Source: Candidatus Enterococcus myersii (GTDB taxonomy: Bacteria; Bacillota; Bacilli; Lactobacillales; Enterococcaceae). Taken from it: DNA of 64,000 nucleotides. A program made the position numbers and the translations under genes. The notes under the pieces were generated by a model, which had not been told where the DNA came from, ran no database searches, and worked only from the letters and a program-made list of their open reading frames with translations. The stretch covers positions 174,548 to 238,547 of the forward strand of contig NZ_JAFLVT010000005.1 in the NCBI RefSeq assembly GCF_017316025.1, written 5' to 3'. Shown one piece after another: positions 46,973-59,187 of the stretch. Numbering within the stretch: the first letter of the stretch is position 1; every line of letters begins with the position of its first letter.

Positions 46973-48349
46973 CTACCCCTTTTCTGGCAAGTACTTTTCA
47001 ATCATATCATCTTTAATTCGTTTTAATTCAGTTTTTGGCAAAATACTTAATAATTGCCAACCTAAATCAAGGGTTTCGGTAATCGAGCGATTCGTTTCAT
47101 AACCTTGGTTAACGTATTCAGTTTCAAAACGTTCAGCAAACTGGGCATAAATTTTATCAACTTCAGATAAAGCAGAATCCCCTAAAACAACCGCCAATTC
47201 TTTCGCTTGTTTTCCTTGAGCGTAGGCTGAGAATAGTTGGTTCATGGTCGCAGCATGGTCTTCTCTAGTTTTACCTGGGCCGGTTCCTTTATCTTTAAGT
47301 CGCGATAAAGAAGGTAAGACGTCAATTGGTGGTTTGATCCCACTCTTATACAAATCTCGAGATAAAATGATTTGTCCTTCTGTAATATAGCCAGTTAAAT
47401 CGGGAATTGGATGTGTTTTATCATCTTCTGGCATAGTTAAAATTGGAATCTGCGTGACAGAACCTTTTAACCCTTTAATTCGACCTGCTCGCTCGTATAA
47501 CGTTGCTAAGTTGGTATATAAATATCCTGGATAACCTCGTCGGCCTGGAACTTCTCGCCGTGCTGCTGAAATTTCCCGTAATGCCTCACAATAATTTGTC
47601 ATGTCTGTCATGATAACTAAAACGTGCATTCCTTTTTCATAAGCCAAATACTCAGCAGCAGTTAATGCCATACGTGGTGTCGCAATCCGCTCAATCGCAG
47701 GGTCGTTAGCCAAGTTCATAAAGACTACCGAACGGTCGATTGCTCCGGTTTTACGAAAGTCTTCCATGAAATATTCCGCTTCTTCAAAAGTAATCCCGAT
47801 ACCAGCAAAAACAACAGCAAAATCATCATCGGTATTTAACACTGCTGCTTGTCTGGCGATTTGTGCAGCTAGTTCTTTATGAGGTAAACCTGAACCAGAA
47901 AATACGGGTAGCTTTTGACCTCTGACCAGTGTATTCAGGTGATCGATGGATGAAATACCGGTCTGAATAAATTCATCTGGATAATCTCGTGCCATTGGAT
48001 TAATTACTTCACCGTTAATATCCAACATTTTTTCAGGCAAAATTTCAGGCCCATTGTCTTTTGGTCGTCCTAACCCGTCAAATGTTCGACCAATCATATC
48101 TAGTGATACGCCCAACTGTAAAGGATGACCTAAAAAACGTACTGCTGAATCTTTAAGATTGATACCGCCAGTACCTTCAAAAATTTGAACCAAGGCCTTA
48201 TCTTCTGAGATTTCTAAAACTTGACCTTTGCGCATCTCTCCTGTTTGTAAACGTACTTCGATTAATTCTTCGTACTTCACACCGGCAACTTTATCAACAG
48301 CCATTAAGGGGCCAACAACTTCGCCAATCGTTTTATATTCTTTAATCAC
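46973..48349 (-). CDS. ntpB: V-type ATPase subunit B (non-catalytic)
   Basis: 458 residues. The F1/V1 fold has a degenerate P-loop ([14 protein letters not shown] instead of GxxxxGKT), as expected of the regulatory B subunit, and [30 protein letters not shown] with the interface Arg. It alternates with NtpA in the V1 hexamer. The start overlaps the ntpA stop by eight bases. Confidence 0.95.
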   Translation of the reverse strand: MIKEYKTIGEVVGPLMAVDKVAGVKYEELIEVRLQTGEMRKGQVLEISEDKALVQIFEGTGGINLKDSAVRFLGHPLQLGVSLDMIGRTFDGLGRPKDNGPEILPEKMLDINGEVINPMARDYPDEFIQTGISSIDHLNTLVRGQKLPVFSGSGLPHKELAAQIARQAAVLNTDDDFAVVFAGIGITFEEAEYFMEDFRKTGAIDRSVVFMNLANDPAIERIATPRMALTAAEYLAYEKGMHVLVIMTDMTNYCEALREISAARREVPGRRGYPGYLYTNLATLYERAGRIKGLKGSVTQIPILTMPEDDKTHPIPDLTGYITEGQIILSRDLYKSGIKPPIDVLPSLSRLKDKGTGPGKTREDHAATMNQLFSAYAQGKQAKELAVVLGDSALSEVDKIYAQFAERFETEYVNQGYETNRSITETLDLGWQLLSILPKTELKRIKDDMIEKYLPEKG

Positions 48350-50123
48350 GATTCATGCCCCCTTCTTGGATAATCGTTTTAATTGTTTCTTTAATTTCTT
48401 GCGCTAAATCTGTAATTTTATTGATTTCGTTTTCTGGCACGTATTTCATACGGGCAATTTTATCGCGCAGTAAGATAGTGCCTGACATGATTTCTGACAA
48501 GTAAGATCCTAATTCTAAGGCTTTTTCTGCTTCATCCCCAAAAGCGATAATATTAGAAAGCATCTGATATTGTTTTTCTCTTGAAGTGAAAGTATCAACA
48601 TCATCAAAAGCATTTTGCTGTAGGTAATCCTCACGAATGGATTTGGTTACTTCTAGTAACAGCTGATCTTTTTCAGATAGAGAGTCAATTCCGACTAAGC
48701 GCACGATTTCTTGTAATTCTGATTCTTTTTGTAGCTGACGCATGGCTTTTATTACAAGTTCTGACCAAGGAACTTGTAATTCTTGGTCTAAGTAATTGCC
48801 AACTTCTGTGTCATATAAAGAATAGCTTTTAAGCCAGTCTATTGACGGAAAGTGTCGTTTTTGTGCCAAAGTAGAATCTAAGCCCCAGAATACTTTTACG
48901 ACGCGTAGTGTGTTTTGGGTCACCGGTTCTGAAACATCCCCACCAGAAGGAGAGACGGCACTAATAGCTGTAATACTGCCTTGGCGACCTTCTTGTCCTA
49001 AGGCAATTACTTTGCCAGCTCGTTCATAGTACTCAGCTAAACGTGAACCTAAATAAGCAGGATACCCTTCATCTCCAGGCATTTCTTCTAGCCGACCAGA
49101 CATTTCTCTTAGCGCTTCGGCCCAACGAGAGGTAGAATCTGCCATAATGGCCACAGAGTAGCCCATATCACGGAAGTATTCGGCAATTGTAATACCGGTA
49201 TAAATTGAAGCTTCCCGGGCTGCCACTGGCATATTTGATGTATTTGCAATTAAAATTGTGCGTTCCATCAAAGATTCCCCAGTATTGGGATCAATTAATT
49301 CTGGAAATTCATTCATAACGTCCGTCATTTCATTGCCCCGCTCACCACAACCGACGTAAACAACTAAATCTACATCTGCCCATTTGGCAATTTGGTGTTG
49401 AACGACGGTTTTACCCGCCCCAAAAGGACCAGGAACTGCCGCAGCGCCACCTTTGGTTACAGGGAAAAAAGTATCAATTACACGTTGTCCGGTAATCATT
49501 GGGGCTTGGGGATTCATTTTTTCTTTCACAGGCCGCGCACGACGCACCGGCCATTTTTGCAACATGGTGAATTCTTTATCACCTGTTTTAGTATCTAAGA
49601 CATAAATAACTTCATCTAAAGTAAACATACCCGATTTAATCTCTTTTATCGTACCAGAAACGCCATTTGGTACCATAATTTTATGGGTAATAATTTTTGT
49701 TTCCGCCACTGTCCCGACAATATCTCCCGCAGAGACATTAGTTCCAACGGCTACATTGGCTTGAAAGTCCCATTTTTTCTCGTGATCCAATGCTGGTAGT
49801 TGAACACCCCGTGTCAAAAAATTACTTTTTGTTTGGGCCATAAAAACATCCAACGGTCGTTGAATACCGTCAAACATTTGGGAAATAATCCCGGGTCCTA
49901 ATTCAACGGATAAAGCTTCACCCGTAGAACGAACGGGTTCTCCAGGTCCAATACCAGCAGTTTCTTCATAAACCTGAATTGAAGCAACATCGCCTCGCAT
50001 TTCGATAATTTCGCCAACAACTCCAAGACTACCTACAAAACAAATATCTTGGATGCTGGCTTCACTCATATTTTCGGCCATTACTAAGGGACCGGATACT
50101 TTGATTATCTTGCCAACTTGCAC
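48342..50123 (-). CDS. ntpA: V-type ATPase catalytic subunit A
   Basis: 593 residues. Walker A is [10 protein letters not shown] (near residue 235), the catalytic Glu lies in GCGERGNEM, and [24 protein letters not shown] is the interface helix. It includes the bulge region of about 90 residues that is special to A-type subunits (about 110-200). Hydrolyses ATP, or in reverse uses the gradient, to drive rotation. It lies 14 bases after ntpG, with AAAGGAG upstream. Confidence 0.96.
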   Translation of the reverse strand: MQVGKIIKVSGPLVMAENMSEASIQDICFVGSLGVVGEIIEMRGDVASIQVYEETAGIGPGEPVRSTGEALSVELGPGIISQMFDGIQRPLDVFMAQTKSNFLTRGVQLPALDHEKKWDFQANVAVGTNVSAGDIVGTVAETKIITHKIMVPNGVSGTIKEIKSGMFTLDEVIYVLDTKTGDKEFTMLQKWPVRRARPVKEKMNPQAPMITGQRVIDTFFPVTKGGAAAVPGPFGAGKTVVQHQIAKWADVDLVVYVGCGERGNEMTDVMNEFPELIDPNTGESLMERTILIANTSNMPVAAREASIYTGITIAEYFRDMGYSVAIMADSTSRWAEALREMSGRLEEMPGDEGYPAYLGSRLAEYYERAGKVIALGQEGRQGSITAISAVSPSGGDVSEPVTQNTLRVVKVFWGLDSTLAQKRHFPSIDWLKSYSLYDTEVGNYLDQELQVPWSELVIKAMRQLQKESELQEIVRLVGIDSLSEKDQLLLEVTKSIREDYLQQNAFDDVDTFTSREKQYQMLSNIIAFGDEAEKALELGSYLSEIMSGTILLRDKIARMKYVPENEINKITDLAQEIKETIKTIIQEGGMNRD

Positions 50124-50137
50124 TATCTTTAGCTCCT

Positions 50138-50449
50138 TTACAAAATGTTTTGTCCGACTGCTTTTTCAACATTGTCTTGAATCATTTGGCGGCCAATACC
50201 TAACGTACCATCATGATTTGGAATCAAAACTACGGACAGTTTAGGATTTGATTTATGCCGATTGATTTCTTCTGCAATTTCTTTACCGCAAGCTTCGGTT
50301 AAATAGATAACACCATAACCTTCTGATGCCATTTGTAAAAAAGCTTGCAAAACAGCCTCTTTCTTCGTGTCTGAGAAGACGGTGAACCCAAACAGTTTAA
50401 ACGGCAATACGGATTCCTTATCTCCAATTACACCAATTTTATATGTCAT
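50138..50449 (-). CDS. ntpG: V-type ATPase subunit F (NtpG)
   Basis: 103 residues with the CheY-like fold of the small rotor subunit: [20 protein letters not shown] at the start and [16 protein letters not shown]. Known as NtpG in E. hirae, it binds the D shaft. The start overlaps ntpC. Confidence 0.92.
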   Translation of the reverse strand: MTYKIGVIGDKESVLPFKLFGFTVFSDTKKEAVLQAFLQMASEGYGVIYLTEACGKEIAEEINRHKSNPKLSVVLIPNHDGTLGIGRQMIQDNVEKAVGQNIL

Positions 50450-51431
50450 AGGTTATTCGCATCCTCTCTTTAATTTGTTCGTTTGTAAAGCCACTTTTCT
50501 TACCCGTAACAATCAGTCGTAGATTTTTTGTTTCGATTTCTTTGGCGTTTAGATACGCTAATAGCGGTAACGGTCCAAAAGCTTCCGTTTGGGCGGATGC
50601 GAACATTTCTGTCAGCCGATTATCCTTAATTGTATCTAATTTGGCAAAATCAATTTTTTCACCACTAATCGCAGGTGCCAAAAGATCCCCATACTCGCTT
50701 GCCAAAAGATACTCTTTTAAAGCTGAAATATCTAATTTGGCAAAGTCCAAATACGTTTCTTTTGAAATACTACCAGAACTTGACAACACGGCCGTTAAAA
50801 AGGCTTGACTCCGTTTTTGTAAAAGACAGCGTAAAGCGGTTATGATGTTAGTTAAATCAATAAAAGTAATGATTTCTTTTAACAATTCAGGATAACCTAG
50901 TTCCTCGCCTAAACGTCTTTGTTCTTTTAAAAAGCGACGATCGTAAATAACATCGATTCCTTGCAAAATTGCAGATTCTGCCAAGTACTCCCGCACTTCA
51001 TTGATACTTTTTAAAATTGAGGGTGGCAATACAGCGGATTTTCCCGTTTCAATGGCGTGTTTTAGCTCATCTAGTTCATAAAAGCCATCTGGTAAATATA
51101 AATAGTCGTAATTTTCGCCAATATAATGCGCTTTTGTTAAAACTTTTAAATTATGCAAAGTAAAGCGCATCGTAAAGATAAAAATAACCTCTGGTACGGG
51201 TGCTCTTTCAACTAGTTCACGGTAGCTTGCTAGTAATTCTTGATTTAAAACAGCATCAAAATTATTGGGGAAATCCGTTGTTAAATATTTACCATAGACC
51301 GTAGCATTTAATAGTTCTTTTATTTTTGGTAAATCTGAAGATATCAATTGCTCATAAAAGCTAGGAGCTAAAATTTCTGTTTCTTTCAAGCGAACATAAG
51401 GATTTAGTTGATGATATAAATCTTGTTTCAT
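50439..51431 (-). CDS. ntpC: V-type ATPase subunit C/d (NtpC)
   Basis: 330 residues, the socket that couples the central axle to the membrane rotor ring. Start chosen at ATG 51431 (MKQDLYHQLNPYVRLKE), seven bases after AAGGAG; longer forms lack a site. Length agrees with E. hirae NtpC. Typical segments are SLxLTNIITALRC-like IDLTNIITALRCLLQKR and ALKEYLLASEYGDLL. Confidence 0.92.
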   Translation of the reverse strand: MKQDLYHQLNPYVRLKETEILAPSFYEQLISSDLPKIKELLNATVYGKYLTTDFPNNFDAVLNQELLASYRELVERAPVPEVIFIFTMRFTLHNLKVLTKAHYIGENYDYLYLPDGFYELDELKHAIETGKSAVLPPSILKSINEVREYLAESAILQGIDVIYDRRFLKEQRRLGEELGYPELLKEIITFIDLTNIITALRCLLQKRSQAFLTAVLSSSGSISKETYLDFAKLDISALKEYLLASEYGDLLAPAISGEKIDFAKLDTIKDNRLTEMFASAQTEAFGPLPLLAYLNAKEIETKNLRLIVTGKKSGFTNEQIKERMRITYDI

Positions 51432-51480
51432 AAACGCGCTCCTTGTCATAAAGCCAACCTCTTTTAAAAGGTTCGACTTT

Positions 51481-52077
51481 TTATCCTTCAAACAACATTT
51501 GTGAAATACTGTTGCTATTTGATGTTTTGATTTCATTTAGTAAGTCTCGGTACAAAAAGTTATACTGCACGCCGTTATCATCGACGATAAAACCGTATGA
51601 ATCTGCCGTAATTTCTTCTCCATAAACCAACTCATAGTCCAATTTTTCATTCATTTGCTCTAACCATTTTTCCGGGTAGCATGATTTTGGCATTTTGTTT
51701 GCTGGTTTGAAAATAACTTTTTTCCCTTTTTCAAAAGGAAGCTGTTGTAAACAAGCGGCAGCAAAATCTTGGAGGGCGTCATTTTGCCAAGCTTGCATTT
51801 TGGCATAGGCTTCCTCAAAGACTTGACTTAGATAATTCTGTTTTGCCAACAGCGTTTCTTGCTTTACTTCCATCTGTTGCCGGGCATGAAGTTGCTTATA
51901 TTTTACGTTTTGATTTTTTTCTAATTGTGCGGTTAATTTTTCGTCTTCAGCTTCAATCAAAGCTTTGCGCCTCAGAAAATCATCATCAATTTGCGCCTGT
52001 TGTTCTGCTTTATAGGCTGCACGTTTTGTTGCTGCAGCTTCATCTATTTGTTCAATAATTTTTGTAATGGCGTCCAT
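51481..52077 (-). CDS. ntpE: V-type ATPase subunit E (peripheral stalk)
   Basis: 198 residues. The long charged N-terminal helix (about 1-105, rich in Ala/Gln/Lys/Glu) is followed by a compact C-terminal domain with the ADSYGFIVDDNGVQYNF stretch. It forms the stator stalk with NtpF. It starts with ATG after AGGAGGTAG, 27 bases behind ntpK. Confidence 0.92.
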   Translation of the reverse strand: MDAITKIIEQIDEAAATKRAAYKAEQQAQIDDDFLRRKALIEAEDEKLTAQLEKNQNVKYKQLHARQQMEVKQETLLAKQNYLSQVFEEAYAKMQAWQNDALQDFAAACLQQLPFEKGKKVIFKPANKMPKSCYPEKWLEQMNEKLDYELVYGEEITADSYGFIVDDNGVQYNFLYRDLLNEIKTSNSNSISQMLFEG

Positions 52078-52104
52078 TTTTCTACCTCCTTTTACTATTG
52101 GAAA

Positions 52105-54537
<2,433 letters not shown>

Positions 54538-54548
<11 letters not shown>

Positions 54549-54858
54549 AAGTCTCCTGCACCCTTTCTATAATGAAAGTGGCGACTTTTTCATGACGCTC
54601 TTTGTAAAGCGCAGTAAATGTCGCTTTTTCTTGTTTAGCAGCGGCTAAAAGTTCTTCTTTCTCACTTTTTAGTGCTGTTTCTGCAATTTTTTCTGCTGCT
54701 TCAAGTTGTTGCTGTCGGTTTGCTTTAAGACCATCTTTGAGTAATTGCAATTGTATTTCTTTTTTTTCAGCATATTCTTGCAACTCTTTTTGTAAGTCAT
54801 TTTGTAAATCTTCGTTTTTCATTTCTGCTGCTTTAATCTTATCTAAAGCTTCCTTCAA
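54538..54858 (-). CDS. ntpF: V-type ATPase subunit NtpF (stalk, G-like)
   Basis: 106 residues, almost entirely one charged helix (KAAEMKNEDLQNDLQKELQEY...), the partner of NtpE in the peripheral stalk. Start is TTG 54858, supported by AGGAGG seven bases upstream. It is the first gene of the operon, as in E. hirae (order F-I-K-E-C-G-A-B-D). Confidence 0.88.
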
Positions 54859-55050
54859 TTGATTTCCTCCTTTGCTGCGAATAAGAAAAGCTTTCAGTCA
54901 ACTGTCAAAAGTTCAACTTTTAAGTCTTTCATTAAAATTTTTGCTTAGTATTTCTATCAATACTTCACTACAATACGAAAAAGCGTAATTTTAAAAAACT
55001 AGACACGACTGCCCTAATCGTAATGATAACTCGTCATTTGCTAATAAAAA
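54859..55050 (-). promoter_or_regulatory. Upstream region of the ntp operon
   Basis: About 190 AT-rich bases with no gene. On the minus strand TTGATA, an 18-base spacer and TTTAAT (around 54935-54970) is a possible promoter, not strong. A Na+-responsive element cannot be recognised. Confidence 0.35.
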
Positions 55051-55081
55051 AAACGTACTTCAACTATATTGAAGTACGTTT
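55051..55081. terminator. Bidirectional hairpin behind the ahp operon
   Basis: AAACGTACTTCAA (55051-55063) and TTGAAGTACGTTT (55069-55081), 13 perfect pairs, with T-rich sequence on the minus-strand exit. Confidence 0.8.
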
Positions 55082-55201
55082 AAAAAAAGCACTTCAAAAA
55101 TGCTCTTCTCACCCCTTGAAGAACGCGATCCTTGAAGTCTTTGACTCAACCATTACAAAATATGGAAAAAATATTACTCATTCATGATAACAAACCCCAA
55201 T

Positions 55202-55237
55202 AAAAAAAGCTATGACTTTAGAAAAAAATCATAACTT
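55202..55237 (-). terminator. Terminator of the ahpCF operon
   Basis: On the minus strand AAGTTATGA pairs with TCATAGCTT (one G-U), followed by a run of T. The remaining bases of 55082-55312 show only minor hairpins. Confidence 0.7.
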
Positions 55238-55312
55238 TTCTTGGTGTAAAAGACTGACATAACCGGTTTTTCCAGCTTATTATTTCCGTAAAAAAAAAAT
55301 TTTTTTTACTTT

Positions 55313-56842
55313 TTAACCTTGACGAATTAAATAATCAAAAGCCCCTAACGCAGCGGTTGCACCTGATCCCATAGCAATGATGATTTGCTTATACCGGCTG
55401 TCTGTGCAATCACCAGCGGCAAAAATTCCAGCAACATTTGTCCTGCCGTCAGCGGTGGTAATGATTTCACCGCGTTCATTTAAATTAACAGCCGTACTTT
55501 CTAACCACTTTGTATTTGGTTGTAAGCCAATCAAAATGAAGGCGCCGGCTACGGCAAGGGTTTCTTTTTCACCAGTTTCACGTTTGCGATATGTTAAGCC
55601 TGCGACTTTATCATCTCCGTCAATGCTCATTGTCTCAGCGTTCAAGATAACCGTAACGTTGTGAAGTTCGCCTAGTCGTTCTTGTAAAATTTTATCTGCC
55701 TTTAATTCCGATAAAAATTCTAAAACATAGACATGATGACAAATACCAGCTAGATCAATAGCCGCTTCAATACCGGAATTTCCGCCACCAACAACGGCGA
55801 CATCTTTTCCAGCAAATAGTGGACCATCACAATGGGGACAATACGCTACTCCTTTATTTTTGAATTTAGCTTCGCCAGGAATATTCAGGTTACGCCAATG
55901 TGCGCCTGTAGCTAAAACCACCGCTTTACTTTGAAGGGTTGCGCCATTTTCTAAATTAAGGGTTACGAGGTCATCTTTTTGAATACTTGTGGCAATTTGC
56001 CCATCAATCAAATCAACATCGTATTCTTCAACATGTTGCTTTACTTCGGCCATAAATTTAGGACCTTTTGTTTTTGGCGTTCCAATAATATTTTCAATCG
56101 TTAAAGTTTCTAATACTTGTCCGCCAAATTCATTGGCCAATAAGCCTGTCCGAATCCCTTTTCGCGCCGCATAAATTGCGGCACTGGCCCCAGCAGGACC
56201 ACCTCCGACAACTAAAACATCAAAAGGATCCCTTGCTTTGAAGTCAACCTTTTGGGTCGTTGGGATTTTCTTTAACAATTGTGCAAGTGTTGCTCTACCA
56301 CTTGAAAATTCCTCGCCATTTAAAAAGACCGTAGGAACAGCTAAAATATTTTTTGTCTCTACTTCTTCTTTAAATGTCCCCCCTTCAATCATAGTGTGAC
56401 TGATATTAGGATTTAAAACAGCCATGATATTTAACGCTTGAACAACATCAGGACAGTTTTGACACGTTAAACTAATAAAGGTTTCAAAATGTAGCGTTTC
56501 GGTAATTCCTTCAATTTGCTGATAATCTGCTTCGTCAATTTTTGGTGCCCGTCCGCTAACTTGTAAAACCGCTAAAATAAATGAAGCAAATTCGTGGCCT
56601 AAAGGTAAACCGGCAAAAGTAATTCCACTTGTTTGATCTGGTTGGTCAACGGTAAATTGGGGCTTTCGCAAACCTGCGACTTCTTCAAAACTTAAAAGAT
56701 CTGATAATGCTGTAACTTCTACTAAGAATTCTTTCATTTTATTAGAATTTTCATCGCTACCAAGGCTAGCATTAAATACAACAGGCCCTTCTAGCATGGT
56801 CAAATACTGTTTTAACTGTTGGATGGTGTTGTTATCTAACAA
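55313..56842 (-). CDS. ahpF: Alkyl hydroperoxide reductase subunit F
   Basis: 509 residues, full-length AhpF: the N-terminal double thioredoxin fold has the CQNC redox pair (SLTCQNCPDVVQAL), followed by an FAD/NADH thioredoxin-reductase-like part with GGGPAGASAA, the second redox pair CPHC in GVAYCPHCDGPLF, GGGNSGIEAA and the final GIFAAGDCTD. It passes electrons from NADH to AhpC. It lies about 130 bases after ahpC on the same strand. Confidence 0.94.
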   Translation of the reverse strand: MLDNNTIQQLKQYLTMLEGPVVFNASLGSDENSNKMKEFLVEVTALSDLLSFEEVAGLRKPQFTVDQPDQTSGITFAGLPLGHEFASFILAVLQVSGRAPKIDEADYQQIEGITETLHFETFISLTCQNCPDVVQALNIMAVLNPNISHTMIEGGTFKEEVETKNILAVPTVFLNGEEFSSGRATLAQLLKKIPTTQKVDFKARDPFDVLVVGGGPAGASAAIYAARKGIRTGLLANEFGGQVLETLTIENIIGTPKTKGPKFMAEVKQHVEEYDVDLIDGQIATSIQKDDLVTLNLENGATLQSKAVVLATGAHWRNLNIPGEAKFKNKGVAYCPHCDGPLFAGKDVAVVGGGNSGIEAAIDLAGICHHVYVLEFLSELKADKILQERLGELHNVTVILNAETMSIDGDDKVAGLTYRKRETGEKETLAVAGAFILIGLQPNTKWLESTAVNLNERGEIITTADGRTNVAGIFAAGDCTDSRYKQIIIAMGSGATAALGAFDYLIRQG

Positions 56843-56969
56843 TTTTTTTTCTCCTTTAAGTAAAAACCGCCAAACTTACATCAGTAAACAGCAATGAGGC
56901 TGCACTTAAAGAAGTTGACGGTAATATTTTTAGCAACTAAAGTCTAATCACAGCTGCAATTAGACTAGT

Positions 56970-57533
56970 TTAAATTTTACCCACTAAATCAAAACTTGGC
57001 GTCAGTGTTTCGCCACTTTCTTTCCATTTAGCCGGACAAACTTCACCTGGATGTGTACGCACATATTGGGCTGCACGAATCTTGTCTACTAACGTACTTG
57101 CGTCACGTCCAATCCCGTCAGCGTTAATTTCTACAGCTTGAACAATGCCATCTGGGTCGATAATAAACGTACCACGTTGCGCTAATCCTTCCGCTTCATC
57201 TAAAACGTCGAACATTTCAGCAATTTTATGACTAGGGTCGCCAATCATATAGTATTTGATTTTACCAATGGCTTCTGATGTTTCATGCCATGCTTTATGG
57301 GTAAAGTGGGTATCTGTGGAGCAAGAGTAAACTTCCACATCTAAGGACTGCAATGTTTCATATTGGTCTTGCAGATCTTCTAATTCTGTTGGACAGACAA
57401 ACGTAAAGTCAGCAGGATAAAAACATAAAACACTCCACTTTCCTTTAAAGTTTTCTGTTGAAACACTCACAAATTCACTGTTATGATATGCTTGCGCGCT
57501 GAATTCAGCCACTTCTTTTCCAATCATTGACAT
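56970..57533 (-). CDS. ahpC: Alkyl hydroperoxide reductase subunit C (peroxiredoxin)
   Basis: Typical 2-Cys peroxiredoxin, 187 residues. The peroxidatic Cys lies in [16 protein letters not shown], the resolving Cys in [13 protein letters not shown]. Reduces H2O2 and organic peroxides with AhpF. Two ATGs follow GGAGG (57536, 57533); the second has better spacing. A PerR-type box lies about 100 bases upstream. Confidence 0.95.
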   Translation of the reverse strand: MSMIGKEVAEFSAQAYHNSEFVSVSTENFKGKWSVLCFYPADFTFVCPTELEDLQDQYETLQSLDVEVYSCSTDTHFTHKAWHETSEAIGKIKYYMIGDPSHKIAEMFDVLDEAEGLAQRGTFIIDPDGIVQAVEINADGIGRDASTLVDKIRAAQYVRTHPGEVCPAKWKESGETLTPSFDLVGKI

Positions 57534-57628
57534 CATCTTACCTCCGCTAATTTATTGAGAATATATTTATCTAATTGAAAACTGTTCCCTAGTAAAAACC
57601 ATTTATCAAGGAAATAGTAATTATCAAT

Positions 57629-57643
57629 TTATAATTACTATAA
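57629..57643 (-). promoter_or_regulatory. PerR box upstream of ahpCF
   Basis: TTATAATTACTATAA on the plus strand differs at one position from the PerR consensus TTATAATnATTATAA. It overlaps the likely -10 region of ahpC, so peroxide-induced derepression is expected. Confidence 0.65.
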
Positions 57644-57773
57644 TCTAAAAACGAATCAATGTGAACCTTTTCCAGCAAAAAAAATCATTATTTTTTTTAA
57701 TTCTGATAATAAGTGTTTATTTATACTCCCTTTTGTGAATAGTGGTACTATATAAAAGAAGGGATTGATAATC

Positions 57774-58049
57774 ATGGCATTAACAATTAAACAAGCAGAA
57801 GATTATTTGACAAATCACGTATCTGGTATCACCGTAATGGATGTTACAGTGGAGTATCCTGATCAAAAAGAAGTTCTTTATATCGAAGGTGAAAAAGATT
57901 ACTTCTTCTTTATCAGCGCAGATGATACTTATCGCTTTACCGATGGTCAAAAAAATGAAAAAGCTTTTTCTCATGAAGATTCAGAAAACCCTATGACCGA
58001 AGAAGAATTCTTAGATAAAATGGTAAGAGTCATTTTATCAGAAGAATAA
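57774..58049 (+). CDS. Small acidic protein of unknown function
   Basis: 91 residues, starting MALTIKQAEDYLTNHVSGIT; a small alpha/beta protein with many acidic residues and a DYFFFISADDTYRFTDGQ stretch. No family recognised. ATG 57774 is preceded by GAAGGGA. Monocistronic, with a strong terminator, divergent from ahpC. Confidence 0.72.
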   Translation: MALTIKQAEDYLTNHVSGITVMDVTVEYPDQKEVLYIEGEKDYFFFISADDTYRFTDGQKNEKAFSHEDSENPMTEEEFLDKMVRVILSEE

Positions 58050-58090
58050 AATAAAGACCCAGGTTCAATACGAATCTGGGTCTTTATTTA
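58050..58090 (+). terminator. Terminator after the 91-residue protein gene
   Basis: ATAAAGACCCAG (58051-58062) with CTGGGTCTTTAT (58076-58087), then T. Confidence 0.9.
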
Positions 58091-58144
58091 TAAAAGAATA
58101 ACCATAGGCTAAATTATTAGGTCAAAGAAGCAATTTTCTCAACC

Positions 58145-58243
58145 CCAGTGGGTTTACCCTAAAAAAGGGTGTGTGAAATTTGTCTTCACACACCTGGAGG
58201 TAAAAGAAATGGACTTTCTTATAGCTCTATTTTAACAAAAAAG
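58145..58243 (+). other. Structured intergenic stretch with a tiny frame
   Basis: Hairpins ACCCT/AGGGT and GTGTGTGAA/TTCACACAC lie directly before GGAGG and an 8-codon frame MDFLIALF ending in TAA (58210-58236). The second hairpin's right arm sits immediately upstream of the GGAGG site. It looks like the 5' end of a small regulated transcript or the remnant of a small membrane-peptide gene. Confidence 0.3.
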
Positions 58244-58270
58244 ACAAGGCCAGTCTAATCATATACTAAT

Positions 58271-58909
58271 TTATCTCTCATTATACTGATAATAGCCGTT
58301 ACTTTTCTTCACTACGTAATTTTTTTCTTGCCAAACCCCTAACTGCATGCTTTGGGCAGACTTTTGTGCTGCCAAAAGCTCATTAACATAGCTATCACCA
58401 CCGGCATTGACATAACGTACAATACCTAGACCTGCCTTTAACAACGCTGTTTGCAACATTTCATCTTTAACATAGACATAGGCTAAATAGCGTCCATAAC
58501 TATCTTTTATTTCACCCTTGTCAAAAACGATACTAATATCCCCATTTGCTAACTTATCTTTGGTAAAAGCACTCGCTTCTTTACCAAAGGGTTGCACTGC
58601 TAGATTAGGTTTAACACTTTCTGGTGTATCGACCATCAATAGCCGTAATTTATATTCTTTGTCATGAACGTAAAATGCAAAAGTATCGCCATCGACATTG
58701 CGGATACGCAAGACTGTGATTTTCTCTAGTCGGGGCGGATTGTCTAAATCAACAGCTTCAATTGCGACATGTTTGGTTGTTGTCGTCGTATTGTGCGGAA
58801 CATCTGCTTGGGATTGTTTTTTTTCTGTATTAGGAAGAACACCTGTGACTTGCAAGAAAAAAAGTAGCAAGACAATCAAAATACTCCCTAAGCTGATTTT
58901 CTTTTTCAT
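58271..58909 (-). CDS. Secreted or anchored thermonuclease-like nuclease
   Basis: 212 residues. N-terminal signal/anchor (about residues 5-24), a short linker, then a staphylococcal-nuclease (SNase) OB-fold. Ca2+ and catalytic residues: YKLRLLMVDTPE (Arg, Asp), FDKGEIKDSYGRYLAYVYV (Asp/Arg; S. aureus Nuc has a similar FDKGQRTDKYGRGLAY). Degrades extracellular DNA/RNA. ATG 58909 follows AAAGGTG; the longer frame lacks a site. Confidence 0.88.
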   Translation of the reverse strand: MKKKISLGSILIVLLLFFLQVTGVLPNTEKKQSQADVPHNTTTTTKHVAIEAVDLDNPPRLEKITVLRIRNVDGDTFAFYVHDKEYKLRLLMVDTPESVKPNLAVQPFGKEASAFTKDKLANGDISIVFDKGEIKDSYGRYLAYVYVKDEMLQTALLKAGLGIVRYVNAGGDSYVNELLAAQKSAQSMQLGVWQEKNYVVKKSNGYYQYNER

Positions 58910-59187
58910 CTTTTCACCTTTAAAAATTAATATTAACAAAAAATTTTACATGGCTCACTTCGTTAAAAAGCTCAATTTCCAACAGTTGTGCCTTATTTTT
59001 TCTTTGTTCTTTTTGCTGAATGCTTTTTTATTATGCCTTACTTTTATCTTTTGAACAAATGAAATGAAATTTCTAAAAATTTATGCAATTTAGTGTTGAA
59101 ATTTTCAGAATATTCCAGTATGATACTGTTTGTTCTTTAAAAATACGGCTATTGTTATTTTACATAGCTTTTAAGATAGGTGAAAAA

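Noticed and set aside
58210..58236. Fst/Ldr type I toxin gene
   Set aside because: Only eight codons before TAA, and no downstream direct repeats or antisense terminator recognised; kept only as a low-confidence observation.
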